This document shows, one piece after another, positions 44,484 through 56,400 of a DNA stretch of 64,000 nt. Position numbers and translations under genes: made by a program. The notes under the pieces are model-generated. The model was not told where the DNA came from. It saw only the letters and a program-made list of their open reading frames with translations, and searched no databases. Every line of letters begins with the position of its first letter. The stretch's first letter is position 1. The stretch spans positions 1 through 64,000 of the forward strand of contig NZ_JARXZC010000033.1 of NCBI RefSeq assembly GCF_029894335.1, in the 5' to 3' direction. The stretch comes from Kitasatospora sp. MAP5-34 (GTDB lineage: Bacteria > Actinomycetota > Actinomycetes > Streptomycetales > Streptomycetaceae).

Positions 44484-45743
44484 TCAGGCGACGCTGCGGA
44501 TGCGGTGGACCAGCAGGCCGGCCAGCAGGGTGACCAGAGCGGTGGCGGTGTAGAGGCCGCCGTAGCCGCCGAGGTGGGCGACGATCGGGGCGGCGAGGGC
44601 CGGGGCGAGCACCTGGGGGCCGGAGTTGGCGATGTTGATCACGCCGAGGTCCTTGGCCCGGTCGGCGGCGGCGGGGAGCACCTGGGTCACCAGGGCCTGG
44701 TCGACGGCGAGGTAGATCCCGTAACCCGCGCCGAGCACCGCAGCGGCCAGCACGGTGGCCGGCCAGGTGTGCACGGCTGCCAGCAGCAGGGCGGCCAGCG
44801 CCATCACCACGCAGGAGACGGCGACCAACGCCTTGCGGCGCCCGGTGCGGTCGGAGACCACGCCGCTGGGGATCGCGGTGAGCAGGGCGGCGAGGGTGTA
44901 GACGGCGGTGAGGACGAGGACGCCGTTGTCGGGGGACGGGTAGTGCACGGCGTCGGTGAGGTAGTAGAGCAGGTAGAGGGTGCCGATCGCGTTGCCCAGA
45001 TTGATCAGAAAACGGGTGAGCCAAGCCCAGCCGAAGTCGGGGTACCGGCGCGGGCTGACCCAGTAACCGGCCAGCAGCGTACGGAGGTTGAAGGAGGCCC
45101 GGGCTTCCGGCGCGAGTACCGCGTCGGGGCAGAACAGGACGAACGGCAGCGCGAGGGCGACCGTGACCGCAGCGGTCAGCGCGTAGCCGGGGAGGACGCC
45201 GCTCACCACCACCGTCACCAGCAGCGCCCCGACCACCAGCCCCAGCGACTGGCTGATCCCGGTCCACCCCGACACCACGGCCCGCTGCGCGAGCGGCACC
45301 TGGTCGGCGACGGGCGCGGTCACCCCGGCCAGCATGATGTTCAGACCCGCCTGGGCGAGCGCCCAGCCGGCGACGATGCCGGCCAGCCCGTGCTGCCCGG
45401 CCGTGCAGAGCAGGCCGGCGGCACCGATCAGCGCGCCGGCCAGGATCCACGGGCGGCGACGGCCGAACCGGCTGGTCGTCCGGTCCGAGACCGCTCCGGC
45501 CAGCGGGTTGACCAGCATCGCGACCAGGGCACCCACTCCCGTCACCCAGGAGAGCAGCCCGGCCTTGTGGGCGGCGTCGAGGTGTTCGAGCTGCAACGGG
45601 AGCAGGATCTGGATCGGGGTGAAGAAGCCCAGGAAGACCGCGAGGTTCGCCAGGCTGAGCGAGGCCGTCCAGCGTGCCGTCACGCGGGTGGTGGGCTCGT
45701 CGAGGGCGGTGCGGTCCATGGTCCACCCCATCCGGCCGAACAT
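44484..45743 (-). CDS. SLC45-like MFS transporter
   Basis: This 419-residue membrane protein has 12 helices. After helix 2 it has VNPLAGAVSDRTTSRFGRRR-PW, the loop typical of the SLC45/sucrose-proton symporter branch, and again SGVVSDRTGRRKALVAVS after helix 8. Members import or export sugars and related polyols with protons. It may belong to either flanking biosynthetic cluster as exporter or uptake system, or to neither. Start M1 at 45743 or M9 at 45719; the shorter form begins MDRTALDEP. No ribosome binding site settles it. Confidence 0.87.
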   Translation of the reverse strand: MFGRMGWTMDRTALDEPTTRVTARWTASLSLANLAVFLGFFTPIQILLPLQLEHLDAAHKAGLLSWVTGVGALVAMLVNPLAGAVSDRTTSRFGRRRPWILAGALIGAAGLLCTAGQHGLAGIVAGWALAQAGLNIMLAGVTAPVADQVPLAQRAVVSGWTGISQSLGLVVGALLVTVVVSGVLPGYALTAAVTVALALPFVLFCPDAVLAPEARASFNLRTLLAGYWVSPRRYPDFGWAWLTRFLINLGNAIGTLYLLYYLTDAVHYPSPDNGVLVLTAVYTLAALLTAIPSGVVSDRTGRRKALVAVSCVVMALAALLLAAVHTWPATVLAAAVLGAGYGIYLAVDQALVTQVLPAAADRAKDLGVINIANSGPQVLAPALAAPIVAHLGGYGGLYTATALVTLLAGLLVHRIRSVA

Positions 45744-46506
45744 GAGAGACCCTCATGTCCGGCTGAGTGTAGGGGTGGGGCGGGCGTACGGCTAGGCCCG
45801 GCGCACGGCGATCAGGTCGCCCGTCCGCGCGGAATCGACTGCCGGGAAGTCACGGCCGGACGGCCCTGGCAGCACAGGTGTCGAGCGGCACAGGCCGCGT
45901 CAAGTCCCCCCGGCCGGGCGACACCGGATTCCCACTCCGGCATGGCCGGAATGGAACGGCGGCCGACCCGCAAACTGCCCGCCCCCGGACTGCTTGCCTG
46001 GTCCAGACGCTGAAACACGCATTACTCCTGCGGAGACGATCGGGCATTGACACCTCCGGCGACATGATCAATCATCAGGCGAGACGTTAGATCGGAACGG
46101 CAACCAACCTTCTCCCTATTCAGACAGTCGGCCGTTGACTGCCTGTCCTGCCGGGGAAATGAGCACGCGGTGGGTGAGATGGTGGCTTCAAACCGTGCGG
46201 ACAGTCCGCTCCGCCGAGGGGCACGTACGGAAGGCGGCCGTTCCGGCGGCGCCGGGCGTACACAGTCATCGTTCATCGCCAGACACTGAGTCCGCCTGCC
46301 ACTGAGTCCCCGGACACCGAGTCCGCCTGAACGGGGAACACCCCGGTGCCCCATCGCGGGGGCACCGCCGAGAACCACACCAGGTGCCTGCGGTCGCAGC
46401 AGTGCACCCGTCGAGTAGTCACCGTCCCTCCCGCCCGCCCGCCGGGCCGGTGAGTCGACCCCGCACGCCTCCCCAACTGTCCTCCGCTCCGAGGAAAGAG
46501 CTGGCT
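45744..46506. other. long upstream region of the NRPS operon with tandem repeats
   Basis: No gene is evident. At 46284-46333 there are three imperfect copies of a 16-bp unit (ACTGAGTCCGCCTGCC, ACTGAGTCCCCGGAC, ACCGAGTCCGCCTGAAC). AT-richer stretches near 46075-46130 could hold promoters. GAGGAAAGAG at 46491-46500 is the ribosome binding site of the NRPS gene. Confidence 0.5.
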
Positions 46507-49500
46507 TTGCCGACGATACGCACCTCCCCCACGACGACGACCAGCAGCCACCGCGACGTACCAGGACCTGATGCCGACGAGTCGGCAGCAGGCGCGCGGA
46601 CCGAACCGCAGCCGCTCTCCTTCGCGCAGCAACGGCTCTGGACGCTGGCTCAACTGACGGGCGCCGGTGAGGCCTACAACGAGTCGGTCGTGCACCGGCT
46701 GCGCGGGCCGCTGGACCGTGGGGTGCTGGCCCGGGCGCTGGACGCGATCGTCGTCCGGCACGAGGTGCTGCGTACCCGCCTTGTCCCCGCAGGCGGCGAG
46801 GTGCACCAGTGGATCGACCGGTCGGACATCGGCTACCCCCTCCTGACGGACGACCTGACCGGTGTCCCCGATCCCGAAGCCCGGCTGGCCGCGCTGCAAC
46901 GTGCGGAGGCCACCGCGCCCTTCGATCTGGGCAGCGGCCCGCTGGCCCGTGGCCGCCTGGTCACCCTGGCCCCGGACCACCACGCGCTGCTGCTCACGAT
47001 GCATCACACGGTCTTCGACGGATCGTCGATGGACGTCATGATGCGCGAACTCACCGCGCTCTACTCGGCGTTCCTCCGTGGTGACGACGACCCGCTGCCG
47101 CCGTTGCCCCTCCAGTACGCCGACTACGCCCGTCGGCAGCGCGAGTGGATGGACGGTACGGAGCAGACCGCGCAGGCGGATTACTGGCAGCAGAACCTGG
47201 CCGGCGCCCCGCCCCTGCTCGAGCTCCCGACCGACCGGCCCCGACCACCCGAGCAGGACCACCACGGCGGCCGGGTGGCGATCAACCTTGACGAGGAGCT
47301 GACGGCCGGCCTGCGCACGCTCGCGCGGCAGCACGGCGGCACCCTTTTCGTCGCCGCGCTGACCGGCTGGTCCCTGATGCTGTCACGACTGGCCGGGGAG
47401 ACCGACCTCGTGGTCGGCGTACCGACGGCGAACCGCCGCAGCCGCGATCTCGCCGGACTCATCGGCTTCTTCGTCAACTCCCTTGCCGTACGCGTCGATC
47501 TGTCCGACGCGCCGACGGTCTCCACCGCACTGGGCCGGACGCGCGCCGCCGTCCGTGGGGCGTTGGACCACCAGGACCTGCCGTTCGAGCGGGTGGTGGA
47601 GTTGGTCAACCCGCCGCGCAGCAACGCCCATTCACCGCTGTTCCAGACCATGTTCGCCTGGCAGCCGTCGCGCAGCGGCCTGTTGGACCTGCCGGGTATT
47701 GAGGCTGATCCCCTCGAAATCCCGTTCGCCGCCGCCAAGTTCGACCTCGCGCTGTCGCTGGCCGAGGAGGACGGCCGGCTGGTCGGCCATCTCGACTACG
47801 CCACCGCCCTGTTCGACCACGAGAGCGCCGAACGCTACGCGGGGTACCTGCGACGGGTGTTGGCCCAGATGGTGGCCGAACCTGACCGGCAGGTCGCGGA
47901 GCTCACGCTGATGGCCCCGGACGAGCGCCACCGACTGCTCACGGACTGGGACGCGACCCAGGGCGCCGAGGCCGTGCCGCCCTCCGGGCTCGGCGGCCTG
48001 ATCGAACGCTTCGAGGCGCGGGTACGGGCCCACCCGGACGGCCCGGCGCTCGTCTGTGCCGATGGGCGGACCGACTACGCCGTACTCGAGCGGCGCGCCA
48101 ACCGGTTGGCGCACGCGCTCATCGCGCGCGGGATCGGCCCCGACCAGGTGGTCGGCCTGCACGCCGGACGGTCCACGGAGCTGGTCGTGGGTGTCCTCGG
48201 CATCCTCAAGGCGGGCGCCGCCTTCCTCCCGCTCGACCCCGGCCAGCCCATCGAGCGGCTGACCGCCATGGTGACGGACGCCGCGCCGGCCCTGGTACTG
48301 AGCACCACGGACGACTGGCAGGACCTGCGCTCGGTCGAGGCGGAGGGTGTACGTGACGACGCCCCCGCAGTCGCGGTCGGCCCGTCGCAGCTGGCCTACG
48401 TGCTCTACACTTCGGGCTCCACCGGCCGCCCCAAGGGCGTCGCGGTGACGCACGGCAGTGTGCTCAACCTCCTCGACACCTGGCTCGCCCGGTTCGGCCC
48501 GACACCCGGTGAGGCCAGCTCCGCGTGGTCCAGCATCAGCTTCGACGCGACGATCCACGAGCTCTTGCTGCCGCTCACCACGGGTGCCGTACTGCACCTC
48601 GTCCCCGACGACCTGCGCGCCGACCCCGAGGCGCTGCTGGACTGGATGCGCCGACACCGCATCGTCCAGGCGTTCCTGCCCCCGGCGTACGTCCGGTGGA
48701 TCGACGAGGCGCCCGAGGAGCGGCTCGCCGGACTCGCGCTGCGCCAGCTGCTGACCGGAGTGGAGTCCCTCCCGGAGATCGCGCTCCACCGCATGACGCA
48801 GGTGCTGCCCGGCCTGCGGATCTGCTACGGCTACGGCCCCACCGAGAGCACCGTCTACTGCACCTTCTACACCGACCCGCAGCCCCTCGACCGGCCCTGC
48901 CCGATCGGCCGGCCGCTCGGCAACACCCGCCTCTACCTGCTCGACGAACGGCTCCAGCCGGTGCCCACCGGGGTCACGGGAGAGGTCTGGACCGGTGGCG
49001 CCGGACTCGCCGCAGGCTACCTGAACCGCCCGGACCTGACGGACGAACGGTTCCTCCCCGACCCCTTCGTACCGGGCGAGCGCATCTACCGCACCGGCGA
49101 CCTCGCCCGCCGACTCCCCGACGGCAACGCCGAGTTCCTCGGCCGCCGGGACGACCAGGTCAAGCTGCGCGGCTTCCGGATCGAACCCCGCGAGGTGGAG
49201 GCGGCGCTGCTGGCGGTGTCCGGTGTACGCGAGGCGGCTGTCCTCGCCGACCGCGACGACGCCGGCGAACTACGCCTGGTGGCCGCCATCGGCCGAGGCG
49301 ACACCGAGCCGAGGCAGCCGCACGAGTGGCGCGCCGCGCTGGCCGAGCGGCTGCCGGACTACATGATTCCCGCGCTCTTCGTCGAACTGCCCGCGCTACC
49401 GCTGAACCGCAGCGGCAAGCTCGACCGCGCCGAGCTGCTGCGGCAGGCCCGGACGGCCGCTCCTCAGCAGGTCAACACGGCCACCCCGCGCGACCACGTC

Positions 49501-50493
49501 GAGCTGGCCCTCCACCGCATCTGGACACGGGTGCTGGTTCACCCCGCGATCAGCATCACCGACAACTTCTTCGAGATCGGCGGCACTTCGATCTCCGCCA
49601 TCAAGGTGGCGGCCGCCGTCCGCGAGGAGTTCGGCGACAGCCTGCCCATCCGTGACGTCATCTCGCACCCGACGATCGAGACCCTCGCCGAGCGCCTGCG
49701 CACCGGCACGGCCCGGCAGTTGAGCGGAAACCTGATCGAGTTCCGCAAGGGCGACGGACGCCGCCGGGTGGTCTGCGTCCACCCGGCGGGCGGCACCGCC
49801 TTCTGCTACCTGTCGCTCGCCGCCGCGCTACCGGAGGAGATCGGCGTGTACGGCATCCAGTCGCCCGGCCTGGACCCGGGCGAGACGCCGCTGCCCACCG
49901 TCGAGGCCATGGCGCGGGAGTACCTGAGGCTGGTCGAGCCGCGCGCGGACGAGTCGCTGGTGCTGTGCGGGCTGTCCTACGGCGGCCTGGTCGCGCACGA
50001 GATGGGCCGGCTGCTGGCCGAGGCCGGACACCCCCGGTTCAGCGTGGTCCTGCTCGACAGCCGTAGCACCGACGACCCGCAGGAGCGGGCCGCGATCGAG
50101 CCCGTCGAGGCGGCGGACTTCCGCGAGAAGCTGGTCAGGTTCAACGGGATGTACCCGGGCATCGAGGACGCGCAGATCGACCGGTACTTCCGGATCTACA
50201 ACCACAACCGGATGTCCGCCCGCGCCTACCTCGTGCCGCCGTCACCGGCCCGGCTGGTGTTCGTCCAGGCGTCCGGGGAGGACGAGGACGTGGAGCACGA
50301 AGCCCGCGCGTTCTGGCAACGACGGGCCGGTGACCGCCTGTTGGTGGAACCGGTGGGCTGCGGCCACTGGGACATGCTGGAGAGCGACGCGGTGCCGCAG
50401 ATCGCGAAGCTGATCGTGGCGGAGCTGGTGCGGGTACCGGCTCAGCCCGCCTCCGCCGGGCCGTCCGACCTGCACACCGTGCGGGAGGCGTGA
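46507..50493 (+). CDS. NRPS, C-A-PCP-TE monomodule
   Basis: This is a 1328-residue nonribosomal peptide synthetase. The condensation domain (about 35-460) has an intact HHTVFDG motif at His166. The adenylation domain (about 490-985) has YVLYTSGSTGRPKG at about 631 and specificity residues that I read as D-A-H-F-L-T-G-V-Y, a code I cannot assign. The carrier domain has Ser1028 in FEIGGTSIS. The thioesterase (about 1075-1328) has Ser1157 in GLSYGG. Upstream of the C domain is a Thr/Ser-rich leader. It would condense an activated amino acid with an acyl or peptidyl donor and release the product. The TTG start at 46507 follows GAGGAAAG; an upstream GTG at 46384 would add 41 Pro/Ser-rich residues. 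The next gene begins in the stop codon (TGATG). Confidence 0.9.
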   Translation: MPTIRTSPTTTTSSHRDVPGPDADESAAGARTEPQPLSFAQQRLWTLAQLTGAGEAYNESVVHRLRGPLDRGVLARALDAIVVRHEVLRTRLVPAGGEVHQWIDRSDIGYPLLTDDLTGVPDPEARLAALQRAEATAPFDLGSGPLARGRLVTLAPDHHALLLTMHHTVFDGSSMDVMMRELTALYSAFLRGDDDPLPPLPLQYADYARRQREWMDGTEQTAQADYWQQNLAGAPPLLELPTDRPRPPEQDHHGGRVAINLDEELTAGLRTLARQHGGTLFVAALTGWSLMLSRLAGETDLVVGVPTANRRSRDLAGLIGFFVNSLAVRVDLSDAPTVSTALGRTRAAVRGALDHQDLPFERVVELVNPPRSNAHSPLFQTMFAWQPSRSGLLDLPGIEADPLEIPFAAAKFDLALSLAEEDGRLVGHLDYATALFDHESAERYAGYLRRVLAQMVAEPDRQVAELTLMAPDERHRLLTDWDATQGAEAVPPSGLGGLIERFEARVRAHPDGPALVCADGRTDYAVLERRANRLAHALIARGIGPDQVVGLHAGRSTELVVGVLGILKAGAAFLPLDPGQPIERLTAMVTDAAPALVLSTTDDWQDLRSVEAEGVRDDAPAVAVGPSQLAYVLYTSGSTGRPKGVAVTHGSVLNLLDTWLARFGPTPGEASSAWSSISFDATIHELLLPLTTGAVLHLVPDDLRADPEALLDWMRRHRIVQAFLPPAYVRWIDEAPEERLAGLALRQLLTGVESLPEIALHRMTQVLPGLRICYGYGPTESTVYCTFYTDPQPLDRPCPIGRPLGNTRLYLLDERLQPVPTGVTGEVWTGGAGLAAGYLNRPDLTDERFLPDPFVPGERIYRTGDLARRLPDGNAEFLGRRDDQVKLRGFRIEPREVEAALLAVSGVREAAVLADRDDAGELRLVAAIGRGDTEPRQPHEWRAALAERLPDYMIPALFVELPALPLNRSGKLDRAELLRQARTAAPQQVNTATPRDHVELALHRIWTRVLVHPAISITDNFFEIGGTSISAIKVAAAVREEFGDSLPIRDVISHPTIETLAERLRTGTARQLSGNLIEFRKGDGRRRVVCVHPAGGTAFCYLSLAAALPEEIGVYGIQSPGLDPGETPLPTVEAMAREYLRLVEPRADESLVLCGLSYGGLVAHEMGRLLAEAGHPRFSVVLLDSRSTDDPQERAAIEPVEAADFREKLVRFNGMYPGIEDAQIDRYFRIYNHNRMSARAYLVPPSPARLVFVQASGEDEDVEHEARAFWQRRAGDRLLVEPVGCGHWDMLESDAVPQIAKLIVAELVRVPAQPASAGPSDLHTVREA

Positions 50494-53400
50494 TGCGACT
50501 CGGCACCGAACCCATCACGGGCCTCGCCCAGGGCGTGCACGCCCGGGCACTGCAAACCCCCGGCGCGCTCGCGCTGGTCGACGGCGACCAGCGGCTCGAC
50601 TACGCCGCCCTGGACGCGGCCGGCGCGGCGGTGGCCGACGGGCTGCGCCGCAGCGGAGTCCAGGCCGGCCAGGCGGTGGCGGTCCACCTCCCCCGTTCCT
50701 GGCAGTTGGTCTGCGCGATGCTCGGCATCCTCCGGGTCGGCGCCAGGGTCGTGCCACTCGACGCGCAGAGCCCGCCGGAGCGCCGTCATCACATCCTGAC
50801 CGACTCCGCCGCCGTGGCGCTGATCCACGCGGACACCGCGCCCGAGAACCTGCCGGACGGCGTACGGGCTCTCCCGGTGACCGCCCTGCTCGCCCACCGT
50901 GCCGCATCCGAGGCCCCGTTCACCGGAGCGCCGGTCTCCTTCCTCTTCTACACCTCCGGAACCACCGGCCTCCCCAAGGGAGTTGAGGTGACGGAGCGCG
51001 GTGTCCTGCGGCTGGCCCGCCCGGGGTACCTCGAGCTGGAGCAGGGTGCGCGCTACGCCTGCATGTCCAACCCCGCGTTCGACGCGCTGAACTTCGAGGT
51101 CTGGGCGCCGCTGCTGACCGGCGGCTGCTGCGTGATCATGGACGACTCGGACGTCCAGACCCCGGACCGGCTGGCGGCGGCACTGCTACGCGAACGGATC
51201 GACACCCTCTTCGTCACCGTGGCACTCTTCAACGCCGTGGTGGACGCCGTCCCCGACTGTTTCGCCGGCGTCGGGCAGGTGCTGGTGGGCGGCGAGCAGC
51301 TCAACTCCCGGCTGATACACCGCTGGTACCGTCACAACGCGGACAGCCCCACCCGGCTGCACAACGTCTACGGCCCGACCGAGACCACCACCTTCGCACT
51401 CTGCCACCCCATCCCCCGGGACTTCGCCGCCGACGTCGTCCCGATCGGACGCCCGCTGCCCGACACCTTGGCGGTCCTCGTCGTACCGGGCACCGACCGG
51501 GAGGCCGCACCCGGCGAGGTCGCCGAACTCCACCTGGCCGGAGCCGGGCTGGCGGCCGGCTACCGCAATCTGCCCGAGGAGACCGAGCGGCGGTTCGTCC
51601 GGCTGCCCTGGTACGACGACGGCCGCGACCTCTACTACCGGACCGGCGACCTGGTCCGCGCCGACGGCGACGGCGTCGTGGAGTACGTCGGACGCGCCGA
51701 CCGGCAGGTGAAGGTACGCGGCTTCCGGATCGAACCCGGCGAGCTGGAGCGGCAGATCGTCAAGCACCCGGCCGTGCGGCAGGCATACGTCTGCACCCGC
51801 CGCGACGGCGAGTACGGCCCGAACGAGCTGCTCGCCTACCTCGTGCCCGACGGCGAGCTGACCTTCGGGGAGTTCGACCGCCACCTGGCGAACGGGCTGC
51901 CCGCCTACATGCGTCCCCACCACCTCTACCTCCTCGACGCGCTGCCGCTGAACGCCAACGGCAAGGTCGACCAGGCCGCGCTGCTGGCCCGCGACACCCC
52001 GGCCTGGCGGCGGACGAACGGAACCGGCCCCGCCGCCACCGCCTGGGAGCGTGAGGTGCTGGAGCTGGTGGCCGAGGTGCTGGGGATGCCCGACCCCCGG
52101 CTCGACGACAGCTGGACCGCCATCGGCGGCGACTCACTGAAGGCGCTGCGACTGCGCTTCGAGGTCAGACGCCGCTGGGGCTGCGACCTGCCACAATCCG
52201 CAGTCCTGCGAGGGGACTTCACCTCGCTCGCCGAGGCCGTCGCCACCGCCCGCGCCGCCGGAAAGGCGCACTATCCCGTACCGGCCGGGCCCACCGAGGC
52301 CCGCACCGCACCGGCCACCAGCGAGCAGCAGCGACTGTGGCTCTTCCAGCAGCGCTCGCCGCGATCCCGCGCCTACGACGTGACCACCGCCGTGCGGATC
52401 GACGGTCCGGTCGACGCCACGGCACTGAGGCGGTCGCTGCGACGCCTGGTGGACCAACACCCGGCGCTGCGCACCGGGTTCGAGGCGACGCCCGAGGGCC
52501 TGCGCCAGGTGGTCGGCGAGCCGTACGACCCCTGGACCGACCCCGGCACCGCCACTCCCCAGGACGAGAACGGCCAACGGGCCTTCGCCGAGGCGTTCTT
52601 CGCGCTCCCCTTCGACCTGGCCCTGCCCCGGATGCTGCGGACCTGCTGGCTGCCGCAGCACGGGGGCGGCGTCCTGCTGCTCCACCTGCACCACATCGCC
52701 GTCGACGGCTGGTCGCTCAACGTACTCTTCCGCGACCTGTCGGCGGGGTACCAGCAGCACCCATCGTACCCGGCGCAGCCCGCGCTCACGCCGCTGGACT
52801 TCGCACACTGGCAGGCCGATTGGTCCGCCCACCCGGGGTACCGCGCGCAACGCGCCGAACTACGGGACCACTACGCCGGTTTGGCCGAGGTCGCCGAGCC
52901 GCTGCAGCCGAGCGGCACCCGCCCGATGGCAGAAGGACGACTGCTGCACACCACGCTGGACGTCGTGCGCCGCGCCCACGTCGACCGGCTCTGCGCCGAA
53001 CTTGGCCTGACCCGCTTCCAGTTGCTGCTGGGCGTCTTCGCCTGGAGCCTGTACGCCGTGACCGGCCGGACCCGGCTGAGGGTCGCCACTCCGGTGGCGA
53101 ACCGGCCGGTGCAGGAGTTCGAGGCGAGCGTCGGCATGTTCGCCAACACCGTGCTGCTGCCGCTGTCCCTCACACCCGGTGAGGAACTGCGTGATCAGCT
53201 AAGGGACTTGGGCGCCGGGGTGCGCGAGGTGCTGGACCGGCAGGACGTCACGCTCTCCGACGTGCTGGCTGACCTGGGCCCGGGGGCCGGGCAATCGCCG
53301 TTCGACATCCTCTTCGTCCAGGAGAACACCGACTTCGGGGCACTGGCCCTGCCGTCCTGCGCCGCCCGCCCGCTGTGGTGGGCGCCGGCCGAGGCGAAGT

Positions 53401-56400
53401 GCCCGATGACCCTGTTCGTGGCCGAGCACGCCGGCGACCTGGACTGCGTGTGGGAGTACGCCGCCGACCACTTCGACGCCGCGCAGGTCGAGGCGATGGC
53501 CGGGCTGTTCCGGCGGGGCCTGGACCTGCTCGCCGCCGGCGAACCTGTCACCGTGGCCGAGTTGGCCGCTCCCTACCGCGACAGCCTGCCGCAGCACGGC
53601 GACGGCCCGGCCACGGAGTTGACGTACACGACCGTGGCCGACGGCTTCGCCCGGCAGGTCGCCAGGACCCCGGACGCGGCCGCCCTGAACGACGGTCTGC
53701 GCACGCTGAGTTACGCCGAACTCGACGCCCACGCGGCCGCGCTCGCCACCGAACTGCGGTCGGCCTACCCGGTACCGGACGAGGACGACCGCCCGCGCCG
53801 TGTCGCGCTGTACTTCGAGCCGTGCGTCGAGCACGTGGTGGCGCTGCTGGCGCTGGCCCGGCTGAACCTGACGATCGTGCCGCTCGACCCGTCCTACCCG
53901 CCGCACCTGCTCCGGCTGATCCTGCAACAGGCGGACCCGCTGTGCGTCCTGCTGCCGCCGGGCGGCGCAGCGGCGTTCGACGCGCTCGACGCGGGCGATG
54001 TGGACAGGCTGACGCGACACACCGTCACGCTGGCGCCCGTATGCCCGCCCGCGCCTGTGCTTCCTCTGCACCACGGCGTCCGGCCGCTCTACACCCTCTT
54101 CACCTCGGGCTCCACCGGGACTCCCAAGGGCGTCCAGGTGTCGGACCGGACCCTGTGCAACCTGCTCCAGTGGCAGGCGGAGGCGGGCGGCCTCGGAGCG
54201 CCCGCCGTGACCCAGCAGTTCTCCATGCTGTCCTTCGACGTCTCCTTCCAGGAGATCTTCGGCACGCTCTGCGGCGGCGGCCGCCTGCACCTGGTCCGGC
54301 CCGGCTGGCGGCAGGACGGGCCCGCCCTGCTGACGCAGCTGGAGTCGGCGGGGGTGGAGCGCGTCTTCATGCCCTACGTGGCCCTGCAACTCCTTGCCGA
54401 GCACGCCGTCCACCTCGGCCGTTACCCTGCCGAGCTGCGCGAAGTGGTCACCGCAGGTGAGCAGTTGGTCTGCACCGACGCCATCCGCCGCTGGTTCGCC
54501 GGCCTGCCGGGCGCCCGGCTGTTCAACCACTACGGCCCCACCGAGACGCACGTGGTGAGCAGCCTGTGCCTCGATGGCGACCCCGCCCACTGGCCGGACC
54601 GCCCCGCCATCGGCCGACCGGTCGGCGGCGCCGTGCTGCGCGTGGTGGACGAGGCCGGCCAACCGGTCCCGGCCGGCTGCCCCGGCGACCTGCTCATCGG
54701 TGGCACGATGGCCGAGCGCTGCTACCTCGGCGAGGGCGAGGACGGTCCGAACGACGAGCGCTTCGTCGAACTGCCGGGCCTGGGCCTGTTCTACCGCAGC
54801 GGCGACCGGGCCCGCTTCGACCGGGAGGGCCTGCTGCACTACCTGGGCCGCGACGACCAGCAGATCAAACTGAGCGGTCACCGGCTGGAGTTGGGATCGA
54901 TCGAGGTGGCCCTGCTGCGGCACCCGGAGATCGTCAACGCCGTGGTGGCACGCGACGGCGAGCTCCTGACGGCCTGCTTCCAGGATCGCGGACGGACACC
55001 CACAGCCGAGGAACTCACAGCTCACCTGGCCGCGTTGCTGCCCGCCTACGTACGGATCGACCGCTTCCGGCGGCTGGAGACCCTGCCCTGCACCCCCAGC
55101 GGCAAACTCGACCGCGCGGGGGCCCTGCGCTCACCGGGCGAGGAGCTGCGCGGAGGCGCGAGCGGCGGGCCCGTACTGTCGGAGTTCGAAGCCCGGCTGG
55201 CCGAGGCGTTCGAGGCGGTGACCGGCGCGGCTATCGGCCCCGACCGGTCCTTCTTCGAGGCGGGCGCGTCCAGCCTGACGCTGATGCGCTACCACCTGCG
55301 CTGCACAACCGAGTTGGGTCTACGATTCACGGTCGCCGAGCTGTTCGAGCACGTCACCGTACGGCGGCTGGCCCGGTTCCTCGACGGGCCTGAAAGCACG
55401 ACCAGCACGACGGGCACGACCGACACCACGGGCGCTCGGGCCGAGGCCGTGACGGCCGACGAACCGATCGCCATCATCGGCATGGCCGTGCGCCTCCCCG
55501 GCGCCCCTGACCTGGCCTCCTTCTGGGAGCTGGTGACCACCGCCGGCCGGGGCATCGAGCACTTCGACGCGGCGGACGGCCTGGTCGGGGCGCGCAGTCA
55601 GCTGGACGGACCGCTGGCCTTCGACCCCGACCACTTCGGCATCAGCCGTTACGACGCCCGGCTGATGGACCCTCAGCAACGCCACCTGCTGATGGCCTGC
55701 ACGCAGGCGCTGGCCCATGCCGGAATCCAGGATCCGTCGTCCGGTCCGCGCGTCGGCCTGATCGCCGGGGCGGGCGAGAACACGTACTTCCAGGCCATGC
55801 TGCGGGAGGCCGACCCTGGTTGGCTGCCCGACGGCTTCCGGATGGCCCTGCATCACGAGAAGGACTTCCTCGCGACGAAGGCCGCCTACCATCTCGGGCT
55901 GACCGGCCCGGCCTTCACCGCCCAGGCGGCCTGCGCGAGTTCGCTGGTCGCCGTCCATCTCGCCGCGAGCCTGCTCCGCCAGGGCGACGCCGAGGTGATG
56001 CTGGCCGGCGGCGTGCTCGTCGACCCGACCCTGACCGGCGGCTACCGCTACCAGCCCCAGCACATCTTCTCCGTGGACGGCCACTGCCGGCCCTTCAGCG
56101 GCGACGCGAGCGGCACGATCGGCGCCAGCGGCATCGGCGTGGTGGTACTCAAACCACTGCGGCTCGCCCGGCGCGACGGCGACACCGTCTACGCGGTGAT
56201 CACCGGCTCCGCTCTCAACAACGACGGTTCCGAGAAGCTCAGTTACAGCGCGCCCTCACTCGCGGGCCAACGTGAGGTGATCCGCGCCGCCCTGCGCCGC
56301 AGCGGTCGCACCGGCGCGGACCTCGCCTACGTCGAGGCCCACGGCACCGGCACCCGCCTGGGCGACCCGGTCGAGGTCGACGCCCTGCGGCAGGCGTTCG

